This document shows positions 26,991-34,897 of a stretch of 64,000 nt of DNA, piece by piece. The position numbers and the translations under genes were made by a program. Numbering within the stretch: position 1 is the first letter of the stretch; each line of letters starts with the position of its first letter. Origin of the DNA: a virus. The stretch spans positions 1-64,000 of IMG/VR virus record IMGVR_UViG_3300020202_000892, one strand, 5' to 3'. Under the pieces are notes generated by a model, which was not told the DNA's origin, did not search any database, and was given only the letters and a program-made list of their open reading frames with translations.

Positions 26991-27148
26991 ACTGGCGCTG
27001 GGGTTGGCGGTGCGTGAGCTGTCACCACCGCAAGGACGCGCACTGGCTGCACAAGGGCCCCTGCCTGGTCTGCTACTGCCCGCGCTACTGCCCGCCGTGG
27101 TGGGTGTTGGTGAAGAACGCGATCCGGAGGTGGTGGCGTGCTGCCTGA
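26987..27148 (+). CDS. small Cys- and Trp-rich protein
   Basis: A 53-residue protein starting at GTG 26987, which overlaps the sortase stop. It reads VNWRWGWRCVSCHHRKDAHW and continues with CLVCYCPRYCPPWW. Two Cys pairs plus two His suggest a zinc ribbon; the C-terminus is basic and Trp-rich. It is too short for most gene callers, but the overlap at both ends supports it. Confidence 0.5.
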   Translation: MNWRWGWRCVSCHHRKDAHWLHKGPCLVCYCPRYCPPWWVLVKNAIRRWWRAA

Positions 27149-27380
27149 GGCCGAGGTCTACCGGCGGTGGCTGGTCTTCGCCGCGCTGCTGCCCTACGCG
27201 GTGCACCACGACCATCGGGCCGAGCGTGAGGCCTACGAGCGCCGGATGTCACAGGAGCGCGCGGCACGCCTGCTGAACCGCATCCCGGTCCAGCGCGCAC
27301 CCATCGAACCCCGGCGGGCCCTGAGCGGCCTGCCGTCCCGTCCGAACACCGCTCGGGGGATGAGGAGCAGGCGCCCATGA
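27138..27380 (+). CDS. small basic hypothetical protein
   Basis: An 80-residue protein, GTG 27138, overlapping the genes on both sides. It starts with an amphipathic helix (EAEVYRRWLVFAALLPYAVH) and continues with a basic stretch (ERMSQERAARLLNRIP-type) and an Arg-rich end. No family recognised. Confidence 0.5.
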   Translation: MLPEAEVYRRWLVFAALLPYAVHHDHRAEREAYERRMSQERAARLLNRIPVQRAPIEPRRALSGLPSRPNTARGMRSRRP

Positions 27381-27775
27381 CCTGGATCGACGACTACCTG
27401 CCGGTCAGCCGCGGGGAGCTGAATCGCCGCCTGAAGAGCCTCTGGGACTACGCCCTGTCCCAGACGGAGCACATCACGAAGATCGGAGAGACCGCCATGG
27501 CACGTGTAGACGAGGTGGTGGCCCGCCTCGGCGCGGCTACCGACGAGATCGCGCGCGACCTGGACGCGCTGCGTCAGGAAGTCGCCGGACTCGACGAGTC
27601 GGTCGCGGCGAAGTTCGAGCCGCTGGTGAACCGACTCGAGCAGATGGGGCAGGACCCGCAGAACCCGGTGCCGGACGCGCCGGTCGACGGCGACGCGGGT
27701 GCCGGCACCGACGGCGAGGGCCCCGAGGTCGTCAACCCGACCCCGGACGCGCAGGACAACCCCGACAACCGCTGA
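27377..27775 (+). CDS. helical hypothetical protein with acidic tail
   Basis: A 132-residue protein, ATGA overlap with the gene before. It has a coiled-coil core (ARVDEVVARLGAATDEIARD and LDALRQEVAGLDESVAAKF) and a Pro/Asp-rich, probably disordered end. Downstream, a 7-bp hairpin (27795-27819) without a T run lies before the next gene. No function assigned. Confidence 0.55.
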   Translation: MTWIDDYLPVSRGELNRRLKSLWDYALSQTEHITKIGETAMARVDEVVARLGAATDEIARDLDALRQEVAGLDESVAAKFEPLVNRLEQMGQDPQNPVPDAPVDGDAGAGTDGEGPEVVNPTPDAQDNPDNR

Positions 27776-27844
27776 CACATCCGATCTGGGGCGTCCCGCC
27801 GTTGCTCCCCAGCGGCGGGGCGTCCCTCCTTCACGAGGGGAGCC

Positions 27845-28114
27845 GTGGAGTTGGGCGACTGGTACCAGGACCGCGACGGCAACTGGCAGTACGACGAGGG
27901 CGCACCCACGCCCAGCACCGAGGCGACCCAGATCCGGCCCCGCACCCGGGCCGTGCTGGACGCGATCCACGGCGACGCGCCGACCCCGCCGGACGTGCCG
28001 CGAGCCGGCGACATCGGAGACTGGATCGACCCCAACGCACCGGACCCCACGCCGCCCGAGGTGACCGATCCGCAGGATCCGAGCTACGTGCACCCCTGGT
28101 TCGGTGACCGGTGA
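27845..28114 (+). CDS. small acidic protein upstream of endolysin
   Basis: An 89-residue protein with GTG start and GAGGGGAG upstream. It begins MELGDWYQDRDGNWQYDEG and is rich in Asp and Pro. Its stop overlaps the endolysin GTG, so the two are likely coupled. No family recognised. Confidence 0.55.
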   Translation: MELGDWYQDRDGNWQYDEGAPTPSTEATQIRPRTRAVLDAIHGDAPTPPDVPRAGDIGDWIDPNAPDPTPPEVTDPQDPSYVHPWFGDR

Positions 28115-28899
28115 GCCTGCTGCGGAAGTACGAGCCGGCGACCCGGGCCACTGGCGGCCCCGCGCCGGGCGCGAAGGCGCTGATGGCCTGGTTCCTGGGT
28201 AACTTCGCTCACCAGGGCGGCACCAACCTCGGCATCTACAACAACCGCACGGTGCGCGGCGGCTCGACCAAGAGCCTGCACGCGGAGGGGCGCGCCTGCG
28301 ACTTCGGCATCCGCCCACACGGCGCGGAGTACGGCACGCTGCTGGCCGAGCGACTGCGCTCCGTCTCGGGTGAGCTGGGCATCCAGCTGATCATCTGGAA
28401 CCGGCGCATCTGGTCGGGTGCCTACCCCGACGCGGGCTGGCGCCGCTACACCGGGACGAACCCGCATCTGGATCACCTGCATGTCGAGCTGACCCGAGAG
28501 GCAGCTGCGAGCCTGACCCCACAGCACATCCAGGCCGTGCTGTCGCCGCCGCGTCACCCCCGCGGCCCTGCACCCGTTGTGCAGGCGAAGGCTCCCCCGC
28601 CCCCCGTCTCGAAGGACACCTGCATGATCATCAAGGCGCAGCCCGACAAGTCCAAGCCGGAGTACGTCGCCGCCCTGCTGACCGGCTTCAACTTCGTCGG
28701 CCTCGGCCGCACCGAGACGCCAAGCGATCAGCAGGCCAAGGACATGGGCCTGCCCGTGCTCTGGGTCGAGTACGCCACGTACCAGGAATTCGACCGGCGC
28801 AGCCACGTGATGCTCGGCGACGGGGCGCCTCGGGTCAATCGGCTCGGCGACCAGTCGGCCGCCGCGACGAGCCCCCCAAACTCCCCCAGCCCGTCATAG
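28111..28899 (+). CDS. lysA: endolysin, M15-type peptidase
   Basis: A 262-residue lysis enzyme, GTG start. The N-terminal half carries the zinc peptidase pattern of the M15/VanY-like group: SLHAEGRACDFGI (His and Asp ligands, about residues 56-66) and NPHLDHLHVEL (second His pair, about 118-125). A Pro/Ala linker is followed by a C-terminal part (KPEYVAALLTGFNFVGLGRT) that may bind the wall. It would cut peptide bonds in peptidoglycan. Two holin-like genes follow. Confidence 0.82.
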   Translation: MSLLRKYEPATRATGGPAPGAKALMAWFLGNFAHQGGTNLGIYNNRTVRGGSTKSLHAEGRACDFGIRPHGAEYGTLLAERLRSVSGELGIQLIIWNRRIWSGAYPDAGWRRYTGTNPHLDHLHVELTREAAASLTPQHIQAVLSPPRHPRGPAPVVQAKAPPPPVSKDTCMIIKAQPDKSKPEYVAALLTGFNFVGLGRTETPSDQQAKDMGLPVLWVEYATYQEFDRRSHVMLGDGAPRVNRLGDQSAAATSPPNSPSPS

Positions 28900-28928
28900 C
28901 GGCGGGCGCGCTCCCTGAGGAGGACTCC

Positions 28929-29219
28929 ATGACCGAGTCGAGCTACGACCCCCCGGTCGACCCCAACCCGGGCGTACCCGACCACGCCGCGCCCGCGGTG
29001 AAGACGGAGGGACTCTCGCCCAAGGCGCTGGCCTCCTCGGCCGTCGGGCTGGGCGTCGGCATCCTGATCGCCGTGCTGAACGCGGTGCAGGACAACGACC
29101 TGCTCGGCACGCTGCCCCCGGCGCTGCAGGTGATCCTGCTCGCCGCCATTCCCCCGGTGCTGACGTTCCTGGCCGCCTACGGCGCGTCCCCCGGCAACGT
29201 CACCGTGAAGAGGAGCTGA
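28929..29219 (+). CDS. holin-like protein, two membrane segments
   Basis: A 96-residue protein, ATG 28929 with GAGGAGG upstream. It has a Pro/Asp-rich N-terminus and two membrane segments: ALASSAVGLGVGILIAVLNA and LQVILLAAIPPVLTFLAAYG. It ends with a short basic tail. Directly after the endolysin, this is the best holin candidate. Confidence 0.75.
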   Translation: MTESSYDPPVDPNPGVPDHAAPAVKTEGLSPKALASSAVGLGVGILIAVLNAVQDNDLLGTLPPALQVILLAAIPPVLTFLAAYGASPGNVTVKRS

Positions 29220-29221
29220 CC

Positions 29222-29386
29222 ATGTTCGCTGTCGCCTCGGCGATTGCCGCGCTGCTGTGCTTCCTGCTGGCGTTCATCCTTGGCCTCGCAGGTACGGAGA
29301 TCGGTGTCGACCTGGTCACGCTCGGGTTCGTGTTCGTGGCCACGTGGATGCTGGTGACCAGCCTGCCCGCCCGAGCTGTCAGGTGA
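29222..29386 (+). CDS. second small holin-like membrane protein
   Basis: A 54-residue protein starting three bases after the previous stop. It has two membrane segments (MFAVASAIAALLCFLLAFIL and LVTLGFVFVATWMLVTSL) and ends in Arg. Pairs of small membrane proteins after the endolysin are frequent in actinophages; this one may be a second holin or antiholin. Confidence 0.6.
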   Translation: MFAVASAIAALLCFLLAFILGLAGTEIGVDLVTLGFVFVATWMLVTSLPARAVR

Positions 29387-29446
29387 TCTTCACTTTGCCC
29401 CGCACCGTCAGGTAGGCTCGACCCCAATCGAGTGTCCTCTCGGTTC

Positions 29447-29486
29447 GAACAGGCCCCCTCCGCTCCGGCGTTGAGGGGGCCTGTTC
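29447..29486. terminator. strong terminator between the late operon and the leftward operon
   Basis: A perfect 14-bp hairpin, GAACAGGCCCCCTC (29447-29460) with 29473-29486, loop of 12 bases, followed by GTCATGTCC. It lies between the last rightward lysis gene and the end of the leftward operon. The symmetric stem can stop transcription from both sides, though the T run is weak. Confidence 0.75.
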
Positions 29487-29659
29487 GTCATGTCCGGAAG
29501 TTGACCGCGCGCCCGGACCGATGTCAGCTGCCGGTGCGCCGCGCTACCCCGAGCTCGCCTGGCCGGGCTCACTCGGATCGGTCGACGCCCCCTCGGACCC
29601 CGGCGGCGCCGCTCGCTGACTGCAGCACTCCGACGCGGCCCTCAGAACGCACGTGCCGG
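29487..29659. other. intergenic stretch between convergent operons
   Basis: About 170 bases after the terminator and before the stop of the leftward gene at 29660. I see no convincing reading frame, hairpin or promoter. A copy of the leftward ribosome-site motif (CGAGAGGACAC on the minus strand at 29431-29442) lies just upstream without a gene behind it, possibly the remnant of a lost gene. Confidence 0.4.
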
Positions 29660-29887
29660 TCAGCGTAGCCGGAAGCGCCGCACGCCGTCCTCACGCACGG
29701 TGCCGTCCCACTCGTAGATCAGCGGGGCGGGTAGTTCGAGCGACGCGTGGGGGTGCTTGTAGAGCTCCATGGATTCGAGCAGCGTTGGCCCCACCGGCAG
29801 GCGGAGGATTTTCGGCATCGTCCCGTCGGGGACGGCGAGCAGGGTGCCGTCCTTGATGCCACCGATCAGCTCGATAGTGATGCTCAC
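29660..29887 (-). CDS. small hypothetical protein
   Basis: A 75-residue protein, the last gene of the leftward operon. It reads SITIELIGGIKDGTLLAVPD, then LRLPVGPTLLESMELYKH, LIYEWDGTVREDGVRRFRL. A beta-rich, compact type common in actinophages. Its GTG start overlaps the stop of the upstream gene. Confidence 0.6.
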   Translation of the reverse strand: MSITIELIGGIKDGTLLAVPDGTMPKILRLPVGPTLLESMELYKHPHASLELPAPLIYEWDGTVREDGVRRFRLR

Positions 29888-30081
29888 CGGATCGACCTGG
29901 CCACGTAGCGGGCGCTCATCGCCGCGGTGTAGAGCGTGCAGCCGACCGAGCCGTGACAGATCGTCGCCTGGCAGTGACCGGACAGGTCGGGCGTGTGCTC
30001 GCGGATCATCCGGTCGATGTTCTCCAGCGGGCTGAAACGCTGCAGGGTTCTCACGATCATGAGCATGTCCGCGGCGTCCAC
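29884..30081 (-). CDS. small hypothetical protein
   Basis: A 65-residue protein; GTG 30081 is chosen because GGAGAGG lies 6 bases upstream. It contains MLMIVRTLQRFSPLENIDRM, and two Cys residues near the C-terminus (CQATICHGSVGC). No family recognised. Confidence 0.5.
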   Translation of the reverse strand: MDAADMLMIVRTLQRFSPLENIDRMIREHTPDLSGHCQATICHGSVGCTLYTAAMSARYVARSIR

Positions 30082-30150
30082 TGGAGACCTCTCCGTCGAG
30101 TTATCTGACGATCGTCGCACAGGTGGCAGCGCGTTACACCCGTGTCGCGC

Positions 30151-31716
30151 TCAGCTCTTGCCCAGTGCCCAGCGCAGCGCGCCGGTGGTCGCGTCGACGA
30201 GGTCGTCGTTGATCCGCGGACTCGGGAACATGACCATTTCGCGCTCCAGCTCCACGAACTCCTTGGCATGGAAGACGCGGTCGGTCTCGTACCACTGTAG
30301 TGCCTGCTCGACCCGGGCCTGCTTCGAGCTCGATGCCCAGTCGGTGATCAGATCCAGCCCGCGCGGCAGCCGAGCGTGTGACGGGTTGAGCATCTCCTTC
30401 CACAGGTCGCCGCCGTTGTTCACCTCGACGATGACCGTGCGCAGCGTCGGCTTGCGCGCGTGCAGGCGGTGGATCCGCTGGCGCAGCTGCTCGGCCGAGA
30501 TCCGGAAGGCCTGCGCATACTCGATCACTGCGCGCTGCCGAGCCGGGTCGCGGCCGACGATGACCATCGCCGTGCGGTCCGACGTCGCCTTCTTCGTGAC
30601 CGCGCCGTCGATGAACAGGCAGTGCTCCCAGATCCCGCCGAAGCTCTCCGACGTCCGTCGCTTGAACATGTCCTCCCTCCAGAAGCTGCCGGCGTCCTCG
30701 CCGAACGGTGAGGGGTCGAGCAGGTAGTTGAGCTGGAACTCGCGTGGCGTCTCATCCTTGGCGTTGCGGCGCAGGTTCTCGCCGAGGTGGGTCTCGGTCA
30801 GCGGCCAGCGCTCCGGCCACAGCGAGCGCTCCTCGCCGGTGTCCGGGTCGATCCGGATCCCGGGGAACAGCCGCACCGTGATCTCGTTGTTCGCTACCCA
30901 GTCGATGTGGCGCCGTCCGCGGCCATGCTCGGCGACCCGGTGCATCACCGAGTCGTAGGAGGTAGTGGTGCCGGCTAGGAGGAACGCGGCGTGCGGGGCA
31001 CCCATCGGGAGCACCGCCGCCTTGATCGCCGTCTCGATCTTGGACTTCTCCTTCTCCGGCAGCACCTCTTCGAGCGGCTCGATGTCGTCGCACACGAGCA
31101 TGTCTGGGCGCGCGGAGCCGGACTTCTTGCCCAGCGTGTTCGAGCCCAGGCCCGCGGCGGCGATCGTCGCCCCGCCCCGGACCACCAACCGGTTGGTGTC
31201 GGAGGAGCCCGCGCGGCGGGCCGGTCGCAGGTGCGCGTAGTCCTGCAACAGCAGGTCGTTCTCGGCCAGCTCCCGGCGCAGGTTGGCCAACTGGTCGCGT
31301 GCCATGTTGTCGTTGTAGCTGAAGGCCATGAAGTACTCGCGGTGCCCGTGCGCCAGCGCCCACAGCGGCAGAATGAGGAAGCACCACGAGCTCTTCCCGA
31401 CGCCGCGCGGCCCGACCCACGCCTCTCGCCAGCGCACCGGCTCGATCCAGTGCTTGCCGGCGCGCGACAGCGCCAGGTGCATCTCGTTGAAGGTGGCCAG
31501 CGGTGGCGTGGTGCCCTGCAGCTTCAGGTGGTCCGAGAGGTAGACGATCGCGAAGTTCAGTGGCGACTTGCGTGTGGACCGCTTGCGGTAGTCCGCCGAG
31601 GTGTCGACCAAGCGCGACCAGAGCGGCGAGACTTCCTTGCGGAACCATGGATTCCACGGACCCCGCGGTGCGCGCACCGTCGGCCGTGGTGGCGGGGGGA
31701 CCAGCGCGAGGGTCAC
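30151..31716 (-). CDS. second terminase large subunit
   Basis: A complete, 521-residue large terminase, read leftwards 30 kb away from the first one. GTG 31716 has GGAGG 8 bases upstream. A classical Walker A (VGPRGVGKSSW, about residue 103) and Walker B (DMLVCDDIEPLEE) are intact. The nuclease half begins HCLFIDGAVTKKATSDRTAM and ends with RINDDLVDATTGALRWAL, carrying the expected acidic residues. It shares no obvious similarity with the product of 604-2358. A ParB-like gene and a small-terminase-like gene lie upstream in the same operon. Confidence 0.85.
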   Translation of the reverse strand: MTLALVPPPPRPTVRAPRGPWNPWFRKEVSPLWSRLVDTSADYRKRSTRKSPLNFAIVYLSDHLKLQGTTPPLATFNEMHLALSRAGKHWIEPVRWREAWVGPRGVGKSSWCFLILPLWALAHGHREYFMAFSYNDNMARDQLANLRRELAENDLLLQDYAHLRPARRAGSSDTNRLVVRGGATIAAAGLGSNTLGKKSGSARPDMLVCDDIEPLEEVLPEKEKSKIETAIKAAVLPMGAPHAAFLLAGTTTSYDSVMHRVAEHGRGRRHIDWVANNEITVRLFPGIRIDPDTGEERSLWPERWPLTETHLGENLRRNAKDETPREFQLNYLLDPSPFGEDAGSFWREDMFKRRTSESFGGIWEHCLFIDGAVTKKATSDRTAMVIVGRDPARQRAVIEYAQAFRISAEQLRQRIHRLHARKPTLRTVIVEVNNGGDLWKEMLNPSHARLPRGLDLITDWASSSKQARVEQALQWYETDRVFHAKEFVELEREMVMFPSPRINDDLVDATTGALRWALGKS

Positions 31717-31892
31717 GTCTCCCGCCTCCACTCACTCTCGGATCGTTCGTATAGCCGGTACAGCGACGGGTTCTCGTATGGGCAGGTGAGCAGCCTGCGT
31801 CGCGCCTCCTGCTCGTTGGAGGTCTCGCACCACACTCGGCCATCAGCCCCGGAGACCCGCCACCATCGGCCGGGCACCCACTCCGCGGTCAT
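31713..31892 (-). CDS. small hypothetical protein
   Basis: A 59-residue protein, ATG 31892, overlapping the second terminase start and the upstream gene's stop. It reads TAEWVPGRWWRVSGADGRVW and ENPSLYRLYERSESEW. Rich in Trp, Arg and Glu. No family recognised; likely coupled in translation to the terminase. Confidence 0.55.
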   Translation of the reverse strand: MTAEWVPGRWWRVSGADGRVWCETSNEQEARRRLLTCPYENPSLYRLYERSESEWRRET

Positions 31893-32245
31893 GCCGGCAC
31901 GTCCCAGGTGTGCTGGCAGAACACGCACTCGCGCCGGTAGTGCTCGGCGGCCCCGGCCGCGCTCCGCCAGGTGAAGACCTCGTCCACGCTGCCGTCCGGG
32001 TGCTCGATCACCTTGACCGGCGTCGGGGGCTTCGCCGGGACGAGATCGAGCGAGTGGTGGCCCATGCCCCGGCACGACGGGCAGATCACCATCGGGTCAG
32101 CAGGCTCGATCCCGAGTGGCTGGGTGAACGGTGCGGGCTTCAGCTCGTCGGCGACGGCTCGCCGCTCTGCTCGCCACTCCCAGATCGCGCCCACGGCGAA
32201 CAGGGTCAGGATGATGGCCAGCGTGACGATCTCGGCCGCGCTCAT
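31889..32245 (-). CDS. membrane protein with zinc ribbon
   Basis: A 118-residue protein, ATG 32245. The N-terminus is a membrane segment (AAEIVTLAIILTLFAVGAIW). A CPSC pair near residue 55 and a CVFC pair near residue 111 could form a zinc ribbon facing the cytoplasm. Both ends overlap neighbours by four bases. Function unknown. Confidence 0.6.
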   Translation of the reverse strand: MSAAEIVTLAIILTLFAVGAIWEWRAERRAVADELKPAPFTQPLGIEPADPMVICPSCRGMGHHSLDLVPAKPPTPVKVIEHPDGSVDEVFTWRSAAGAAEHYRRECVFCQHTWDVPA

Positions 32246-32553
32246 GATCGCACCCCGTCCGCCCACCACTGCACGTCCTGTCGCTGCAGCGTCGGGAATC
32301 TCGACGGCTCGGCCTCCAGCTGCACCACGACCTCGTCCTCGCCGGTGATGCGCTCAGGCCCGATCTCGACGAGGCCCCAGTAGTGGATCTGTCGGTCCGC
32401 GCGGAAGACCGCGATCCAGCCCGGCACGAGCACGTGATTCGGGTCGATGCCGTGATGCCGTAGCCAGGCGCACCACTTCTCACGCTGGCCCAGGGAGGAC
32501 CCGAACCAGGTGCGCCAGTCGATGACGAACAGCTCGTTCCAGTCACCCCTCAC
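32242..32553 (-). CDS. hypothetical protein
   Basis: A 103-residue protein; GTG 32553 is preferred (GGGAGG 8 bases upstream). It contains WNELFVIDWRTWFGSSLGQ, KWCAWLRHHGIDPNHVLVPG and IHYWGLVEIGPERITG. Aromatic-rich, mixed alpha/beta. No family recognised. Confidence 0.6.
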   Translation of the reverse strand: MRGDWNELFVIDWRTWFGSSLGQREKWCAWLRHHGIDPNHVLVPGWIAVFRADRQIHYWGLVEIGPERITGEDEVVVQLEAEPSRFPTLQRQDVQWWADGVRS

Positions 32554-32762
32554 GGAGACCGCCTCCCGCGGATGTAGCGCCAGTACGCAGCCCGGCGGCT
32601 CCTGGCCTCGGCCCGCACGCATTCGACGACCCGCTCGAGCCACGTCGGCGCGTCACCGCGGATCGGGACGTCGCGGCGGGCCAGCAGTTCGCCGACGCAG
32701 ACTGCCAGGTACAGCGCGACCACGCCGAGCACGCAGGTTGCCGCGACCAGGAGCCAGATCAC
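32550..32762 (-). CDS. small membrane protein
   Basis: A 70-residue protein with an N-terminal membrane segment (MIWLLVAATCVLGVVALYLA) and a basic C-terminus (ARSRRAAYWRYIRGRR). Overlaps both neighbours by four bases. No function assigned. Confidence 0.55.
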   Translation of the reverse strand: MIWLLVAATCVLGVVALYLAVCVGELLARRDVPIRGDAPTWLERVVECVRAEARSRRAAYWRYIRGRRSP

Positions 32763-33673
32763 GACGCCTTCGCCGCCTCGCGCTCCTTGCGCGTCTTGGA
32801 GTACGGCGTCACCACCGGGTTGTCCTCCGAGACCGGCTCGCCGTCCTGCTCGCGGGCGATCTTGAGCCTGGGGATCTGGTCGGAGGACTGCAGACCGCCC
32901 TTCGGCAGCTGCACGCGGTACACCGGGATGTGCTGCACCCAGTCGTTCCAGGTGCGTACCAGTAGGTAGAAGTACTCGTTGCGGTTCACCCGCAGGTCTT
33001 CGCGCCGACGGCGGATCACCCAGTTGCGCAGCGCGGCGATCGCGTCGCCCTCCTGCAGGCCGTAGCCCAGCCGCAGCTTCTCGAAGAACTCGTTGATCAC
33101 GAAGGCGTCCGAGTCGCGCGATGCGATCACGTGCACCGCACCCACCACAGCCGGCGAGATGGGCACCAGCTTCATCATGGAGTCGCCCACCGTGGTGCCG
33201 CGATCAATCAGCGCGGTGTTCTCCGGTCGCTGGTAGTAGGCCAACAGCTCCGAGTGCGACAGCCGGAACTTGGTGTCCAGCATGTTGCGCAGGTCGTAGC
33301 GCACGAGCATGTTCGTCACCGCGGCGGCCCTCGGCGGGTTGGGCACCTCGTACATCGTGAACACGTCGGACGCCGTGCGCTTCTTGCCGACATCCATGTA
33401 CGGCTGCGACTCATCAGCCAGGTTCGTGACCAGCACAAACTTCTGCGTGGTCTTGCTCAGCACTACTGCCTGCAGCCGATTCTGACCGTCCAACAGCCGA
33501 CCAGTCACGCCCACTCGGATCGGATCGCCGACGAAGCGCCACTTCCCGGCCTCCATCTGCCGGCGGTAGAGCTCGACCAACGAGAAGTCCATCTTGCGGT
33601 TGCGCTCGTTGTGCTCCAACAGCTCCAGAGCGCGCTCCGGGCCGATCTTAACGACCTCAATCTTCGGGTCCAT
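32759..33673 (-). CDS. ParB-like nuclease domain protein
   Basis: A 304-residue protein with a CGAGAGGACA ribosome site before ATG 33673. The first 80 residues match a ParB-like domain: ALELLEHNERNRKMDFSLVE, then WRFVGDPIRVGVTGRLLDG followed by QNRLQAVVLS, which corresponds to the DGxHRL-type core. The remaining part is helical and ends basic. Such proteins occur in many phages near packaging genes; a DNA-binding or nicking role is likely but not shown. Confidence 0.72.
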   Translation of the reverse strand: MDPKIEVVKIGPERALELLEHNERNRKMDFSLVELYRRQMEAGKWRFVGDPIRVGVTGRLLDGQNRLQAVVLSKTTQKFVLVTNLADESQPYMDVGKKRTASDVFTMYEVPNPPRAAAVTNMLVRYDLRNMLDTKFRLSHSELLAYYQRPENTALIDRGTTVGDSMMKLVPISPAVVGAVHVIASRDSDAFVINEFFEKLRLGYGLQEGDAIAALRNWVIRRRREDLRVNRNEYFYLLVRTWNDWVQHIPVYRVQLPKGGLQSSDQIPRLKIAREQDGEPVSEDNPVVTPYSKTRKEREAAKAS

Positions 33674-33688
33674 GATCTTGTCCTCTCG

Positions 33689-34036
33689 TCAGGTCTTCTG
33701 CACTCGTAGTGGGGGTGGCTTGGGGAAGCGGTAGGGCCAGTGCGGACCGGGCACGTAACCGGTACCGCCACAGGGGATGCACGGCCGTGGCTCCCAGCTG
33801 TCCTCCGCCCCGTCATAGCGGTCGGACGGGTCGAGCTTGCCCGTGCCCTCGCACACCGGGCAAACATCCGGCGGCGCGAACGGGCATTCGTAGCTATAGG
33901 TGTCCTCACCAAGCCATTGGCCGCCAACCAGCCGCACCGACTCGTGGCGCAGCTGGCGCTCCCAGTAGCCGCACTTGCCGCGCACGATCGTGAGCAGCGA
34001 AGTGCGGTAGAGGAAGTCGTCCAACAGCCCGCTCAT
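33689..34036 (-). CDS. zinc-finger protein with DnaJ-type CxxCxGxG motifs
   Basis: A 115-residue protein, ATG 34036. Two motifs CPVCEGTGK and CIPCGGTGY (about residues 60 and 87) match one DnaJ-type zinc centre. The N-terminal half has a helix (GLLDDFLYRTSLLTIVRGKC). No J domain is present. Likely an RNA/protein-binding accessory. Confidence 0.6.
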   Translation of the reverse strand: MSGLLDDFLYRTSLLTIVRGKCGYWERQLRHESVRLVGGQWLGEDTYSYECPFAPPDVCPVCEGTGKLDPSDRYDGAEDSWEPRPCIPCGGTGYVPGPHWPYRFPKPPPLRVQKT

Positions 34037-34125
34037 GGCGACCTGCACAGCGAGATGCGCTCGGCGAAGCGTGCGAACACCCGGTCGGGTACGACGTAGA
34101 GCCGTGAGGGGCCGAGGTGGATCAT
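34033..34125 (-). CDS. very small protein (30 residues)
   Basis: A 30-residue frame, ATG 34125, with four-base overlaps on both sides: its ATG overlaps the stop of the upstream gene and its stop overlaps the downstream start. It reads MIHLGPSRLYVVPDRVFARF. The tight junctions are the only support. Confidence 0.4.
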   Translation of the reverse strand: MIHLGPSRLYVVPDRVFARFAERISLCRSP

Positions 34126-34499
34126 GGCCCGGCGATCTCCTTCTCGATGCGCGCCACGACGTCGGCCAGCTCTAGCGCGTAGCGGTCGCTCACGCTGTCG
34201 TCTGCCTTCACGAACTGGCGCGCCGCGGTCAGCAGCTCGTTTCGCTGGCGCTCCATGTCGGCCTTCGCCTTGGCCTCGTACCGCTGCAGCCGCTCCAGCA
34301 ACGCCTTCCGCTGCTCGCGTGCCTTCTCGGTGACCTCCGTGGTCACCGTCTCCAGGCTCCGGATCAGGCCGGCCATGTAGGTGAGATGCACGGCGGCCCG
34401 CTCCTTGAGTCCGGCCTCGTGACCACGCTGCACGTCGCACAGCTCCTCGGCCAGCTTCATGGCCTGGTCGGCGGCCTCTTCCAGCCAGCCGGTCACCAT
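34122..34499 (-). CDS. coiled-coil protein
   Basis: A 125-residue, almost entirely helical protein (EEAADQAMKLAEELCDVQRG, VTEKAREQRKALLERLQRYE). Charged and rich in Glu, Lys, Arg and Ala. It overlaps the next gene upstream by 7 bases. Could be a small structural or packaging factor; no family recognised. Confidence 0.55.
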   Translation of the reverse strand: MVTGWLEEAADQAMKLAEELCDVQRGHEAGLKERAAVHLTYMAGLIRSLETVTTEVTEKAREQRKALLERLQRYEAKAKADMERQRNELLTAARQFVKADDSVSDRYALELADVVARIEKEIAGP

Positions 34500-34897
34500 G
34501 CCCCCGGGTACGCACCAACGCCGCCCAGCGCCATCCGCGCCTTCGAGATGTTGAGCAGCATCGTGGTGCCGCTCTCCAGACTGACGAATCCCTCGTCGAT
34601 GCCCTCCTGCACCCGGTCGCGCAACTGGGTCAGGTGCTCCAGCTCCTCGGCGCGCAGCTTCTCGCGCTCGGTCATCTGGCGCTGCAGATGCTCGGACGAG
34701 GGCTGCGGGTGGAACTGCAGGGGCGGGCCGGTCACCCGCAGCTCGCCAGCCCGAGAGGGGACCCCCATCGGCTCCTTCAGCCGCGGCTTGTCCTCCACCG
34801 GGTCCTCGTCGGCGAGCGTGCGCGACGGGGGTGGTTCGAGCAGCTCCGCCTTCGCCTCCCGGTACTCCTCGTCGTCCCTAGTCCATGAGTCCGTCAT
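34493..34897 (-). CDS. hypothetical protein next to terminase-like HTH
   Basis: A 134-residue protein. The N-terminal 75 residues are Pro/Glu-rich and probably disordered; the C-terminal part is helical (EREKLRAEELEHLTQLRDRV, GTTMLLNISKARMALGG). Its start lies within the upstream gene (20-base overlap), with GGAG upstream. It may form a complex with that HTH protein. Confidence 0.5.
   Translation of the reverse strand: MTDSWTRDDEEYREAKAELLEPPPSRTLADEDPVEDKPRLKEPMGVPSRAGELRVTGPPLQFHPQPSSEHLQRQMTEREKLRAEELEHLTQLRDRVQEGIDEGFVSLESGTTMLLNISKARMALGGVGAYPGAW

Noticed and set aside
27795-27819. Terminator between 27377-27775 and 27845-28114
   Set aside because: Seven-pair hairpin CCCGCCG/CGGCGGG without T run, in the middle of a coupled late operon; too weak to call.
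29387-29660. Junction of two different genomes at the lysis/leftward boundary
   Set aside because: Considered because of the second terminase. Base composition, ribosome-site motif and gene style continue across the boundary, and a normal terminator separates convergent operons, so one genome is more likely. An assembly check would settle it.
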